A DNA stretch of 64,000 nt, from NCBI GenBank assembly GCA_050299555.1, contig JBNKWA010000076.1, positions 1 to 64,000 on the forward strand. The letters run 5' to 3'. A program made the position numbers and the translations under genes. The notes under the pieces were generated by a model. It saw only the letters and a list, made by a program, of their open reading frames with translations. It did not search any database and had not been told where the DNA came from. Source of the stretch: JBNKWA01 sp050299555. GTDB taxonomy: Bacteria; Pseudomonadota; Alphaproteobacteria; Rhodobacterales; Rhodobacteraceae. Below, in pieces: positions 18,188 to 27,423 of the stretch (position 1 is its first letter; each line of letters starts with the position of its first letter).

Positions 18188-19225
18188 ATGCGAAAGCCTT
18201 TACTGGCGGCCGCGGCGCTGCCGCTGCTCGGGGCCTGTTCGACCGGCCACCTGACGCCGGATATCACCAATTACGGCAAGACGGTCGAGGCCATCGTGGC
18301 CGAGGACGTCAAGACACCGGCGGCGCGGTCACTGCCCGACCGGATCGCGGCGCAGCGCCGAATCGACTTCGCGGCGAGCCGTGTCATCTACGGCTCGAGC
18401 GACCGGGAGGCCTGCTCCTACGACCGCCCAGATGTCGCAGCCGACGCGCCGGCCTTCCGCGACTCCTGCACGCTCGTTCCACGCATCCTTGTTGGCGACG
18501 ACCTGCAGGTTGCCGCCAGCGAATACGATCCCGCCGCCGCGCAGGCAGCCGCGGACGTCGTCATCAATGCCGGAGACGACGCACTGTTGCGCGAGCAGCT
18601 CGGCTACGGCGTCCGCGAGGACCTCGTGGCCTATGGCAAGGCTCTGGCAGAACTGGCCAGCACCACAGACCCGGCCGCAACCGGTGTCGCGGTTGGCCAA
18701 GCGTTCGATGCGATTACCGGGCTGAAGGACAGCCTGTCCGCAGCCGCCTCGGAGACCGGCCAGCCCGCTCCGCCCAGCGCCATCCGGCAGCCGGCGCGGA
18801 CGTTGGTCTCGACGCTTGTCGGCGAGATCGCCGAGACTCTGCGCTATCGGCGGCTGAAGTCGGTGGTCCAATCGGCCGATCCCTTCATCCAGCAGGCCTC
18901 CGTTCAGCTCGCCATTCTTGCCTTCCGGGGCGAAGGCGCGGCGCTGGAGGCAAAGGCCGCGCGGATGACCGATGCCCTGGCCGAGCAGGAGCCGGGTTCG
19001 GCGGCCTCGCTGGCAGAGGTCGAGGCCGCCCATGCCGCGCTGGCGACCGCCGATGGAAAGGCCGCCTTCGGTCGCTATGCCGAGATCGGGCGCGCACACC
19101 GGGCGATCCGAGAGGCGCTCGAAGCGCCGGCCGACCTCGACCGCCTCCGGGCAGCCAACCAGCGCATCATTGCCCTGGCCGAAGCCTTCAAGGCGGTGGC
19201 CGAAGCCTCTGACGCCAAAGACTGA
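18188..19225 (+). CDS. Putative lipoprotein of unknown function
   Basis: A 345-aa protein with a lipoprotein signal: basic start, hydrophobic core and lipobox LGAC with Cys17. The mature part is Ala-rich and helical with heptad-like stretches in the last 150 residues. GGAGGGGG precedes the ATG. A 129-aa protein follows 22 bp downstream and is probably in the same operon. I do not recognise either. Asp follows soon after the Cys region is absent (STGH), so outer-membrane sorting is plausible. Confidence 0.75.
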   Translation: MRKPLLAAAALPLLGACSTGHLTPDITNYGKTVEAIVAEDVKTPAARSLPDRIAAQRRIDFAASRVIYGSSDREACSYDRPDVAADAPAFRDSCTLVPRILVGDDLQVAASEYDPAAAQAAADVVINAGDDALLREQLGYGVREDLVAYGKALAELASTTDPAATGVAVGQAFDAITGLKDSLSAAASETGQPAPPSAIRQPARTLVSTLVGEIAETLRYRRLKSVVQSADPFIQQASVQLAILAFRGEGAALEAKAARMTDALAEQEPGSAASLAEVEAAHAALATADGKAAFGRYAEIGRAHRAIREALEAPADLDRLRAANQRIIALAEAFKAVAEASDAKD

Positions 19226-19247
19226 TTGCAACCGAGGGATTGGGGAC

Positions 19248-19637
19248 ATGGCAAACGCACGTACGCGGGATGACGAATTCGGGATGCTGATGAAGGCGGT
19301 CGACGCGCTGAAGGCGCACTACAAGACGGTGACCGGTGCAGCCGAGGAGGCGATGCTCATCGCCAAGCTGCGAGGGCGCAACGAAGAGGCCGCAGGCTAT
19401 GCCCGGCTGCTCAAGTCGATGAGCGACCAACGCCGCGAGGCGCTCGGCCTGATCGGCGACCGCCTGACGACACCCGAGAAATTGCGCGAGACGCGGCGCG
19501 TGGTGCGCGCGGCCGCAGATGAGGCGCTGGGCTTCGTCAAGCACCTGCGTGAGGTGAAGATGAAGCTGGAAACCCTTGCTTCGGCAGCGAATTTCCTGTC
19601 TGAACTGGTAACCGGGCTGACCCGGATCGTCGCTTAG
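19248..19637 (+). CDS. Small helical protein of unknown function
   Basis: A 129-aa, highly helical, charged protein without signal or membrane segment, although it ends in a short hydrophobic stretch (ANFLSELVTGLTRIVA). The frame is open well upstream inside the lipoprotein gene; the ATG at 19248 follows TTGGGGAC and gives a clean start. It partners the preceding lipoprotein and overlaps the stop of the convergent ATPase gene by four bases. No function can be proposed. Confidence 0.7.
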   Translation: MANARTRDDEFGMLMKAVDALKAHYKTVTGAAEEAMLIAKLRGRNEEAAGYARLLKSMSDQRREALGLIGDRLTTPEKLRETRRVVRAAADEALGFVKHLREVKMKLETLASAANFLSELVTGLTRIVA

Positions 19638-20518
19638 GCGCCGGCTGGTTCCATTGGCGTCCGCGCCTCCAGCGCGCGTTCGATCAGGGTGCTGAAGTCG
19701 GCCGCCCCGGTCACCCTGGCGACATCGGCGGCGGCAATGGTGACGCCCCAGTTGCGGGCGATGGCCGCATAGGTGGGCAGGCGGCGGTCGATCAGCCGGC
19801 GGAAGCCGTGGCGGATGAAGGCATCGGGATCGACCTCGCACTCGGCGAGGCCGGTCTCGGCCAGGTACGCCGCCCAGGTCTCGCGCAGGAAACTTTCGGT
19901 GTAGTACATCGGCTTGGGCGCCCTGGAGAACCGCGCCTCCAGTGCCTCGGTGTCGGCCTTTGTGCCCTCGATCCAGACCGGCAGGATCGCCGCCGACAGC
20001 GGCTTCAGCACCGGGTCCTCGGGATCGTCGGGGTCCACCACCTCGCACAGCGAGCCCGAGGTGTCGCAGACGAAGTGCGGGTAGCCGTAGATCTCCTCGG
20101 CCTTGCCGGCGAAGCGGATGGCATCCAGCGTCGCGGCGATCTCGGCCTCGCGGTGCTGGCGCTGGCGGCGAACGTATTCCTCGAACGGGATGCCGCCCAT
20201 TTCGGGGTTGCCGGGCTTGCCGAGATAGGTCGACAGCGGCGAGAGATTCTTGAAGCTGATGTTGGAGGCGATGTAGATCGAATCCGACATCAAAAGGTCG
20301 CGCAGGAACGGGTTGCGCATCGCCTCGCGCTTGAAGTTGTCGACGATGTGCTCGCCCATGTAGCGGGTACCGATGCGGAAATCGACCGAGTAGTGGAACC
20401 AGCCGCCGGTCTCGCGCAAGAGGTTCGAGACATGGGTCTTGCCGAGGCCCGACATGCCGAACAGCGCCACCCGCTTGTGCGGCGCCTTGGCCCAGGCCTC
20501 GGGACTGTCGTAAAGCAT
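19634..20518 (-). CDS. P-loop ATPase/kinase-like protein of unknown function
   Basis: A 294-aa soluble protein with an early P-loop, FGMSGLGKTHVSN (residues 20-32), followed by an Asp in the VDFRIGTRY region. The rest is conserved-looking and rich in Tyr and Pro, with no second known domain. The fold resembles small nucleotide kinases, but no substrate motif is clear. It is followed 33 bp upstream of a separate EamA gene on the same strand. Confidence 0.75.
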   Translation of the reverse strand: MLYDSPEAWAKAPHKRVALFGMSGLGKTHVSNLLRETGGWFHYSVDFRIGTRYMGEHIVDNFKREAMRNPFLRDLLMSDSIYIASNISFKNLSPLSTYLGKPGNPEMGGIPFEEYVRRQRQHREAEIAATLDAIRFAGKAEEIYGYPHFVCDTSGSLCEVVDPDDPEDPVLKPLSAAILPVWIEGTKADTEALEARFSRAPKPMYYTESFLRETWAAYLAETGLAECEVDPDAFIRHGFRRLIDRRLPTYAAIARNWGVTIAAADVARVTGAADFSTLIERALEARTPMEPAGA

Positions 20519-20551
20519 TGCCGCACCTGCACTCGCCGTCAGCGAGACTGC

Positions 20552-21484
20552 CTAGCTTGCGGGCGGGGTGGGATCAACGGAAATGCGCGTTAGCAGGGCA
20601 ACCAGCCGGCCGTCGAGGATCAGAAGGCCCAGCGCCAGCAGCGCGAAGCCGGCAAAGGCGGTGTGGGACAGCGCCTCGCCCAGGACCAGTGCCCCGAGCA
20701 GCACCGCGATCGGCGCCACCAGCAGCGTGACCAGCAGCAGGTTGCCCGCCCCGGCCATGGCCAGCACCCGGTAGTAGAGCAGATAGGCCCCGGCGGTGGC
20801 GGCGATCGAGATGTAGCCCAGCGCCGTGATCGCCGGCAGTCCGGGCATCGCCGGCGGCAGCCCGTCCACCGTCAGTGCCAGCGGCACCATGATCGCGGTC
20901 GATCCGGTCAGCATCGCCGCCGAGGCCACCTGCGGGCGCAGCCCCTTCATCGTCGCCCGGGCCCAGGCGCCGGCGAAGGCGTAGGACAGCGACGAGCCGA
21001 GGATGGCAAGCTGCGCCAGCGAGCGCAGGTCGAACCCGGCCAGCACGCCGGGGCCGATGACCACGGCAACGCCGGCAAAGCCGATGACGACGCCTGTCAG
21101 GCGCCGCCCGGTCAACCGTTCGTCGGAAAAGACCAGCGCCGCCACCAGGACGCCGAAGATCGCCGTCGAGGCATTCAGGATCGAGGCGAGGCCGCTTTCG
21201 ATCGTCGTCTGCCCCCAGGCGATCAGCGTGAACGGAATGGCGTTGTTCAGAAGCCCCATGACCAGGCAGGCGCCCCATTGCCGGCCCGAGGGCAGCGGCA
21301 GGCGGCGGGCCAGCACCACCACCCACAGGAGCGCCGCCGCCAGCGCCACGCGGATCGCCACCACCGTGAACACCGGCAGGTCCCTCAGCGCCACGGCGAA
21401 GGCGAGGAACGAGCCGCCCCAGAGGAGCGCCAGCGCGAAAAGCTCGCCCCAGGCGCGGGGCGAAAGGGATTGCTGCGGAGCCAT
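20552..21484 (-). CDS. EamA/DMT family transporter (first of two)
   Basis: A 310-aa inner-membrane protein with ten predicted helices in two EamA repeats (about 10-150 and 165-295). WGGSFLAFAV in helix 1 and the Pro-containing NNAIPFTLIAWGQ in helix 4 are typical of the family. Such proteins export amino acids or other metabolites. Terminator 21545-21574 separates it from ppa, so it has its own promoter in the 60 bp between. Confidence 0.92.
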   Translation of the reverse strand: MAPQQSLSPRAWGELFALALLWGGSFLAFAVALRDLPVFTVVAIRVALAAALLWVVVLARRLPLPSGRQWGACLVMGLLNNAIPFTLIAWGQTTIESGLASILNASTAIFGVLVAALVFSDERLTGRRLTGVVIGFAGVAVVIGPGVLAGFDLRSLAQLAILGSSLSYAFAGAWARATMKGLRPQVASAAMLTGSTAIMVPLALTVDGLPPAMPGLPAITALGYISIAATAGAYLLYYRVLAMAGAGNLLLVTLLVAPIAVLLGALVLGEALSHTAFAGFALLALGLLILDGRLVALLTRISVDPTPPAS

Positions 21485-21544
21485 GGCGGCTGGCTAGCAT
21501 GTGGCGTGGGACGCAGCGACCCGGATCGTGCGCCACCCGCCAAA

Positions 21545-21574
21545 TGCATACGCCCCGCCGAGGCGGGGCGTGCA
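21545..21574 (-). terminator. Terminator downstream of ppa
   Basis: Very stable hairpin with arms TGCA + CGCCCCGCC and GGCGGGGCG + TGCA, a 2-nt loop and a short bulge. Reading leftward it is followed by TTTGG. It sits 22 bp after the ppa stop. Confidence 0.7.
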
Positions 21575-21595
21575 TCGTCGTGGTGGCAGGGCTGC

Positions 21596-22135
21596 CTACT
21601 TCTTGCCGGCCGCCTCGATCGAGGCGGTCAGGATCGTCTCGGCCTCGGCCTTGTCGCCCCAGCCGATCACCTTCACCCACTTGCCTGCCTCGAGGTCCTT
21701 GTAGTGCTCGAAGAAGTGCTGGATGCGGTCGCGGGTCTTCTGCGGCACGTCCGTCAGTTCCTGGACGCCGGCCTGGAACGGATCGACCTTTTCCACCGGC
21801 ACGGCGATCAGCTTGTCGTCCATGCCGCCGTCGTCCTCCATCTTCAGGACGCCCACCGGGCGGCAGCGGATCACCACCCCGGGCGCCAGCGGCACATCGG
21901 TCAGCACCAGCACGTCGGTGGGGTCGCCATCGGCGTGCAGCGAATTCGGCACGAAGCCGTAGTTGCACGGATAGAACATCGGCGTGTTGACGATGCGGTC
22001 GACGAAGACGGCGCCGGAGTCCTTGTCGATCTCGTATTTCACCGGCGCACCGCCCGAGGCGCCTCCGGTGATCTCGATCACCACGTTGATGTCCTTGGGC
22101 GGGTTCTTGCCCGCGGGGATCTTGTCGATGTTCAT
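21596..22135 (-). CDS. ppa: Inorganic pyrophosphatase, family I
   Basis: A 179-aa soluble enzyme hydrolysing pyrophosphate to drive biosynthesis. The metal-binding signature DGDPTDVLV and the downstream EDDGGMDDKLIAVP are present, with FYPCNYGFVP ahead of them. Length equals the E. coli-type enzyme. Single gene with its own terminator. Confidence 0.97.
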   Translation of the reverse strand: MNIDKIPAGKNPPKDINVVIEITGGASGGAPVKYEIDKDSGAVFVDRIVNTPMFYPCNYGFVPNSLHADGDPTDVLVLTDVPLAPGVVIRCRPVGVLKMEDDGGMDDKLIAVPVEKVDPFQAGVQELTDVPQKTRDRIQHFFEHYKDLEAGKWVKVIGWGDKAEAETILTASIEAAGKK

Positions 22136-22240
22136 GCCTGCGGCTCCGATCTTTGGATTGCGGTTGGCGCGGCCCTTAACACGGGTGCGGGCGAAGGGGG
22201 AAGTGGGGCGAAGGTCCCACCCAGATGTTGGCGCGGCGCG

Positions 22241-23116
22241 TCAGACCGGTGCCGGTCGCCGCCGCTCGCCATAGAGGTTGATGAGGTTGCCGGCGACGAT
22301 GATCGCCGCGCCGACGAAGACCGCCGCAACCAGGGGCTCGGCGTAGAGCGCCATGCCGAGCCAGGCGATGACCGGCAGGCGGATGAACTCCATCGGCGCC
22401 ACCAGCGTCGCCGGCGCCGCGCCGAGCGCCGAGGTCAGGCAGTAATGCGCGGTCAGCCCGCCGATGCCCACCACCGCGATCCAGGGCAGGGCGGCGAGGC
22501 TGGGCACCGGAATGCCGCCCGGGATCGACAGCACGAGACTGGCCGAGGCCTGCAGCAGCGTCATCCAGAAGAGCACGCAGAGCACGGTGTCCTTTCGCAT
22601 GATCTTGCGGGTGAAGATGGTGTTCAGCGCAAAGCCCAGCGCCGCGCCGAGGCCGGCGGCATGGCCCCATTCCAGCGGCGCCACCCCCGGCCGGGCGACG
22701 ATCAGGACGCCGACGAATCCCAGCCCGGCGGCGATCAGGCGGGTGCGGGTCATCGGCTCGGACAGCATGAAGGGGGCGAGCACCGACACCCAGAGCGGAT
22801 TGGTGAACTCCAGCGCCACCAGCTGGGAAAGCGGGATGACGGTAATGCCGTAGAACCACAGGTTCTGGCCGGTATAGTGGAAGACGTTGCGGCGGATATG
22901 GTCGCCGAGCCTGGGCGTGCGGATCTGGGCGAAGCCGCGGCGCGAGCGGGCCAGCAGCACCGCCACCACCGCCAGGCCGAGGACCGAGCGGTAGAGCATC
23001 AGCTCGAAGGTGTTCATTTCCACCGACAGTTCCCGCCCGGCCACCGCCATGGCCGAGAACGAGGCCACCGCCCCGAGCATCCAGGCAAGCGCGACAAGGG
23101 GGCGGGTGGTGTCCAT
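22241..23116 (-). CDS. EamA/DMT family transporter (second of two)
   Basis: A 291-aa inner-membrane protein of ten helices in two EamA repeats, distinct in sequence from the one at 20552. The first helices read LVALAWMLGAVASFSAMAV. It belongs to the drug/metabolite transporter superfamily; substrate unknown. The 105 bp between it and ppa show no terminator. Confidence 0.92.
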   Translation of the reverse strand: MDTTRPLVALAWMLGAVASFSAMAVAGRELSVEMNTFELMLYRSVLGLAVVAVLLARSRRGFAQIRTPRLGDHIRRNVFHYTGQNLWFYGITVIPLSQLVALEFTNPLWVSVLAPFMLSEPMTRTRLIAAGLGFVGVLIVARPGVAPLEWGHAAGLGAALGFALNTIFTRKIMRKDTVLCVLFWMTLLQASASLVLSIPGGIPVPSLAALPWIAVVGIGGLTAHYCLTSALGAAPATLVAPMEFIRLPVIAWLGMALYAEPLVAAVFVGAAIIVAGNLINLYGERRRPAPV

Positions 23117-23220
23117 GGCGGCTGACAGTGATGCGCCGGGTTGGGGCTTGCAAGATGCGAATTCGCCGGTCGTGCGCGTCCGTTAAGCCGGCGCTAAGCG
23201 GCAGCGGCGAGGCTTGTGTC

Positions 23221-23631
23221 ATGCGTGCCTTGGCAATCTCACTTGCGCTGCTGTCTTCGCCGGTCGCGGCGCAGACGCTGGACCCGCAGACCTTGCGCGA
23301 CTGTGTCGACCGAGAGCAGGTCATCGCCCGACTCGACGCCGAAATCTTCGCGCGCGGCCGGCGCCTGCACCGCACGATGCAGGACATGGACGAGCTGCGC
23401 CTGCAGGCGGCGACGCTGCGCGACACCGCCAGGGTCGATGCCTCGGCCCGGATCATGCTGATGCAGGTTCGGCACAAGCAGGAAGGGGCGCAGGCCCTGA
23501 TCGACGCCGACGAAAGCCGGCTGGACGCGGCATTGCGCGAGCACGAGCAGGCGGTGACCGCTTTCAACCTGGCCTGCGCCGGGCAGACCTATGATCCGGA
23601 CGAAGTATTGCCGGTGCTTCCCGACAATTGA
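23221..23631 (+). CDS. Small secreted coiled-coil protein of unknown function
   Basis: A 136-aa protein with signal peptide RALAISLALLSSPVAAQ and a mature helical region. Two cysteines (DCVDRE and LACAGQ) bracket the helix and could form a disulfide. The frame continues to 23128, but only the ATG at 23221 starts with a signal sequence. No family recognised; probably periplasmic. Confidence 0.65.
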   Translation: MRALAISLALLSSPVAAQTLDPQTLRDCVDREQVIARLDAEIFARGRRLHRTMQDMDELRLQAATLRDTARVDASARIMLMQVRHKQEGAQALIDADESRLDAALREHEQAVTAFNLACAGQTYDPDEVLPVLPDN

Positions 23632-23775
23632 TCCTGATGTTGTGGCAATAGTCACAAGGCCGATCACAATTCTGGTGCCGACTGCAGCAAATCCTCATTC
23701 CAGCTTGCGCGACAAGATGACGAGGCGCACCCTCGTTTGCGTGCCGTGAACGGTGCGTATTGGACGGAGGGGATT

Positions 23776-24411
23776 ATGATGAAAGTGACCATGGCCGCCG
23801 TTGCGGCGGGAATTACCACCGGGCTTCTGGCCCTGTCCGGGGCGGCTCTTGCCCAGGCGTCCGGCGATGGCAGGCTTGGACCCCACACCTTCAACGATGC
23901 GGCTCTCGACCAGTCGCTGGCGGCGCTGAACCTGCACCTGCAGGCGCGGTACGCCAATGACGACATGATGCTGGCCCTGAACGAAACGCCGCCGGCGGCG
24001 GATTTCGTGGCGGTGGCTTCGGCCGTCGGCGATGCCCCGGAACTGAGGCCGGTCAGCGGGTCGGCGGGCTTCGGCATTCCGATTTCGGATGGCGGGTCTC
24101 TCAACCTGCACCTTGCCTCGTTCAACGACGAGGTGCTGTCACGGCCCGACGATCTGTTCGTCCGGGTGGCCGTTGCGGCCGCCGAAGGGGTGACGCTCGG
24201 TTTCGGCGATGTGGCCGATATCCGTACCGCGGCGGCGGCGCCCGAGTTCGCGACGCCGGTCTTCGACGATCCGACCCTGGACAGCTATACCGCGGCGCTG
24301 CACGACCAGATGTTCGCGTTCTTCGACCGGGAGGCGCGCCTGAGCCAGGCGGTACCCGGGGTCACCGGGAACTCGTTCGATCTCTACAGCCAGTCGCTGA
24401 CGCTGTACTGA
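23776..24411 (+). CDS. Secreted protein of unknown function
   Basis: A 211-aa protein starting at one of two consecutive ATGs (23776 or 23779) behind GGAGGGG. Signal peptide ends near ALAQA (residue 27). The mature part is acidic, poor in Cys and Lys, with repeated FxDDxxLD-type motifs. It converges with the monooxygenase-like gene. No known domain recognised. Confidence 0.65.
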   Translation: MMKVTMAAVAAGITTGLLALSGAALAQASGDGRLGPHTFNDAALDQSLAALNLHLQARYANDDMMLALNETPPAADFVAVASAVGDAPELRPVSGSAGFGIPISDGGSLNLHLASFNDEVLSRPDDLFVRVAVAAAEGVTLGFGDVADIRTAAAAPEFATPVFDDPTLDSYTAALHDQMFAFFDREARLSQAVPGVTGNSFDLYSQSLTLY

Positions 24412-24479
24412 TCCTTCGGCTGTTGCCGACCAAGGCAGGCCCGGTCGCCACCCGGCGGCCGGCACCGATCGGTTCGGCG

Positions 24480-24752
24480 TCAGCCGCCTGACTTGACGAA
24501 GTCCCGCGCCAGGTGGGCGGTCTCGACGCCCCATTCGGATTCACGCGTGCGTTTCTGATGGGCGTCGAAGGCCGCCCCGTCGACAAAGGCCTCATCGACG
24601 CGGAAGCGTTCGGGGTTCTCCGCGTCCCGGGTGACCGAGAACCGGATGCAACCCTGTTCGGCCAGGGTCAGCCGCACATGCACGTCCAGCAGTGGCAGGA
24701 TTGCCGGCTGCTCGGCGGTTGGAATGGTGATGGTGCCTGTCAGCGTGATCAT
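24480..24752 (-). CDS. ABM-domain protein (putative quinol monooxygenase-like)
   Basis: A 90-aa single-domain protein with the dimeric ferredoxin-like fold pattern of antibiotic biosynthesis monooxygenases: strand TLTGTITIP, helix with CIRFSVTRDAE, then FRVDEAFVDGAAFDAHQKR and a final helix. YgiN-like enzymes of this size oxidise quinols. It lies 10 bp downstream of the MFS transporter gene and is probably co-transcribed. Confidence 0.85.
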   Translation of the reverse strand: MITLTGTITIPTAEQPAILPLLDVHVRLTLAEQGCIRFSVTRDAENPERFRVDEAFVDGAAFDAHQKRTRESEWGVETAHLARDFVKSGG

Positions 24753-24762
24753 GGTTGCCCCC

Positions 24763-26067
24763 TCAGTTTGCCGGCACGGTCAGTGGCGGCGCTGTGGTTT
24801 CTTGTGTCTCAACGTCCAGACCGTCCAGCCGGTCGGCGCGTCGCAGCGCCGGGAACAGCCGTGCCCAGAGGCCGGTGACGACCAGCGTACCGACGCCGCC
24901 GAAGATCGCCGCACCCACGGGACCGATCAGCCGCGCCACCACGCCGCTCTCGAATTCGCCTAGTTCGTTTGAACTGGAGATGAACAGCCCCGAGACCGAG
25001 GACACACGGCCGCGCATGTGGTCGGGTGTGACCACCAGCACCAGCGTCTGGCGGACGAACACCGAGATCATGTCGGCGGCGCCGAGCGCCGCCAGCGCCA
25101 GCAGTGACAGCCACATGCTGCGCGAAACGGCGAAGACCAGCGTGGCGAGGCCGAAGCCGGCCACCGCCCACAGCATGCGCGCGCCGGCATGGCGGCGGAT
25201 CGGCCGGCGGCTGAGATAGAGCGCCATCAGTCCCGCGCCGATGGCGGGACCGGAGCGCAGCAGCCCAAACCCGGTCGGGCCGACGCCGAGCACGTCGGTC
25301 GCGAAGGCCGGCAGCAGCGCCGTGGCGCCGCCCAGCAGCACCGCGAAGAGATCGAGCGAAATGGCGCCGAGGATGATCTTGTTGCTGCGCACATAGCGCA
25401 GGCCCTCGAGGATCTGCGCCACCCGGCTGCCCTTGGGCGGAACCGGCGTGGTGTCGGTGCGGATCAGGAAGAGCATCAACAGCCCGGCGAGATAGAGCCC
25501 GCCGGTCGCCGCATAGGCGGTGGCGGTAGAGACCGCGATCAGAAGCCCGCCCATCCACGGCCCGGCGATGACCGCGGCCTGCCGGCCGAGCGATTCCAGC
25601 GAGATGGCCTGCGACATCTCTTCCCGCGGCACCAGCATCGCGACCACCGCCGACGCTGCCGGCCAGGTATAGGCGCGGGCGGCGCCGAACACCGCGGCGA
25701 TGGCAAAGATCGCCAAAAAGCTGGGCTGGTCCTGCAGCGAGACGACCACCAGCCCGAGGGTGCAGACCAGTTCCACCGCCAGCGACGACTGCACGATGCG
25801 CTTGCGGTTGCGCCGGTCGGCCGTGGCCCCGGCAATCAGGGCCAGAAAGAACAGCGGAACGAACTGTGCCAGCCCGACCATGCCGACGAGAAACGCGCTT
25901 TCCTCGATCGAGCGGGTCTGCCGGGCCAGCGTGTAGACCTGCCAGCCGATCGTCACCGCCTGAACCTGGATGCCCACCGTGGCCAGCAGCAGCCCCGCGA
26001 AGAACAGCGAAAAGTCGCGATGGCGGAACAGAAAGGGGCGCTTCGGCGCGCCGTGGTGGTCGGACAT
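24763..26067 (-). CDS. MFS transporter (EntS/MFS_3-like)
   Basis: A 434-aa major facilitator with 12 predicted helices. FRHRDFSLFFAGLLLATVG and the loop ATADRRNRKRIV between helices 2 and 3 match the EntS-type exporter subgroup. Likely an exporter of a small hydrophobic or siderophore-like compound, but no biosynthetic genes are near. Forms a pair with the ABM-domain gene. Confidence 0.92.
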   Translation of the reverse strand: MSDHHGAPKRPFLFRHRDFSLFFAGLLLATVGIQVQAVTIGWQVYTLARQTRSIEESAFLVGMVGLAQFVPLFFLALIAGATADRRNRKRIVQSSLAVELVCTLGLVVVSLQDQPSFLAIFAIAAVFGAARAYTWPAASAVVAMLVPREEMSQAISLESLGRQAAVIAGPWMGGLLIAVSTATAYAATGGLYLAGLLMLFLIRTDTTPVPPKGSRVAQILEGLRYVRSNKIILGAISLDLFAVLLGGATALLPAFATDVLGVGPTGFGLLRSGPAIGAGLMALYLSRRPIRRHAGARMLWAVAGFGLATLVFAVSRSMWLSLLALAALGAADMISVFVRQTLVLVVTPDHMRGRVSSVSGLFISSSNELGEFESGVVARLIGPVGAAIFGGVGTLVVTGLWARLFPALRRADRLDGLDVETQETTAPPLTVPAN

Positions 26068-26298
26068 GGTGCTCTTCCGGGTGAGGTGCGCGGGGCCCGC
26101 GCGCGACCACTATGCCGGCGAGGTCCGGCAATGACCAGCCCGGGCGGATCGAGCTTCGCCCGGTGGTGACGTTCCCAACAGACGCGGCGCTCTAAAGATC
26201 GGTTAATGGCTCGGGCCTAGGATCGCGGGAAGTTGTCCGGGCAGGGACTTCGCCTGTGCCCTGCCCATGCCCATGTCAGTTCGGATGGAGGAAAAGCG

Positions 26299-27369
26299 AT
26301 GATCTTCGATGCCGAGGATTTTTCCGATCACGAGGAGGTCGTCTTCGTCTCGGATCCCACCTGCGGGCTGAAGGCGGTGATCGCGGTGCACAACACGGCG
26401 CTGGGCCCGGGCGTGGGCGGGTGCCGGGTTCAACCCTATGCCAGCGATGCCGAGGCGGTGCGGGACGTCCTCAGGCTGTCGAAGGGTATGACCTACAAGA
26501 ACGCCATGGCGGGCCTGGCGCTTGGTGGCGGCAAGGCGGTGGTGATCGCCAACCCGCGCACTGACAAGACCCCGGCGATGATGCGTGGCCTTGGCCGCGC
26601 CATCGACCGCCTGGGTGGCCACTACATTACCGGCGAGGATGTGGGCACCTCGGCCGAGGACATGGTGGAGATCCGCAAGGGTACCGCTCACGTCCTGGGG
26701 CTGCCGGTCTCGGCCGGCGGCAGCGGCGATCCCTCGCCGTCGACCGCGCTGGGATGTCTGGTGGGCATCGAGGCCTGCGTCAGCCACGTCTTCGGTACCC
26801 GCGATCTCAGGGGCATACGGGTGGCGGTGCTGGGCCTCGGCCATGTCGGCTCGAACCTCTGCCGGCTGCTGAGCGAGGCGGGCGCGGTGCTGACCGTCAG
26901 CGACGTTCGCGCCACCCATGCGGCCCAGTGCGCCGAGCGCTACCGTGCCAGGGCGGTGGCGCCCGAGGCGCTTCTGGCGGCGGATGTCGATGTGCTCGCC
27001 CCCTGTGCCCTTGGCGCCGTCCTGAACGAGGCCAGCATCGCCCGGCTGAACGCGCGGATCGTGGCCGGTGCCGCCAACAACCAGCTGGCGACGCCGGCTG
27101 ACGGCACGCGGCTGCGCGAGCGCGGCATTCTCTATGCGCCGGACTATGTCATCAATGCCGGCGGGATCATCCAGCTTGCCTGCGAGCGTGACCGCTGCGA
27201 TGCCGCGACGGCCGAGCGGCAGGTGCGGGCAATTCACGATACGCTGCTGTCGGTCTTCGCCTGCGCCGAAGAGCGCGGCATCCCGACCAGCGAGGCGGCC
27301 GACCGGATCGCAGAGGACCGGCTTGCCGCGGCGACGGCACCGATGGTGGCTCGCGCCGCCGCCGGCTGA
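26299..27369 (+). CDS. Glu/Leu/Phe/Val dehydrogenase
   Basis: A 356-aa NAD-dependent amino-acid dehydrogenase, short form like leucine or valine dehydrogenase. The catalytic region is KGMTYKNAMAGLALGGGKA, containing both substrate and catalytic lysines; the Rossmann motif is VLGLGHVGSNL and a C-terminal APDYVINAGG is conserved. GGAGG precedes the ATG at 26299. It would interconvert branched-chain amino acids and 2-oxoacids. Single gene with divergent and convergent neighbours. Confidence 0.93.
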   Translation: MIFDAEDFSDHEEVVFVSDPTCGLKAVIAVHNTALGPGVGGCRVQPYASDAEAVRDVLRLSKGMTYKNAMAGLALGGGKAVVIANPRTDKTPAMMRGLGRAIDRLGGHYITGEDVGTSAEDMVEIRKGTAHVLGLPVSAGGSGDPSPSTALGCLVGIEACVSHVFGTRDLRGIRVAVLGLGHVGSNLCRLLSEAGAVLTVSDVRATHAAQCAERYRARAVAPEALLAADVDVLAPCALGAVLNEASIARLNARIVAGAANNQLATPADGTRLRERGILYAPDYVINAGGIIQLACERDRCDAATAERQVRAIHDTLLSVFACAEERGIPTSEAADRIAEDRLAAATAPMVARAAAG

Positions 27370-27423
27370 GGCGGCGCCGGAACGTCAGGCCGGGGTTCCG
27401 CAACCGACAGGCACCGGTCGGCC

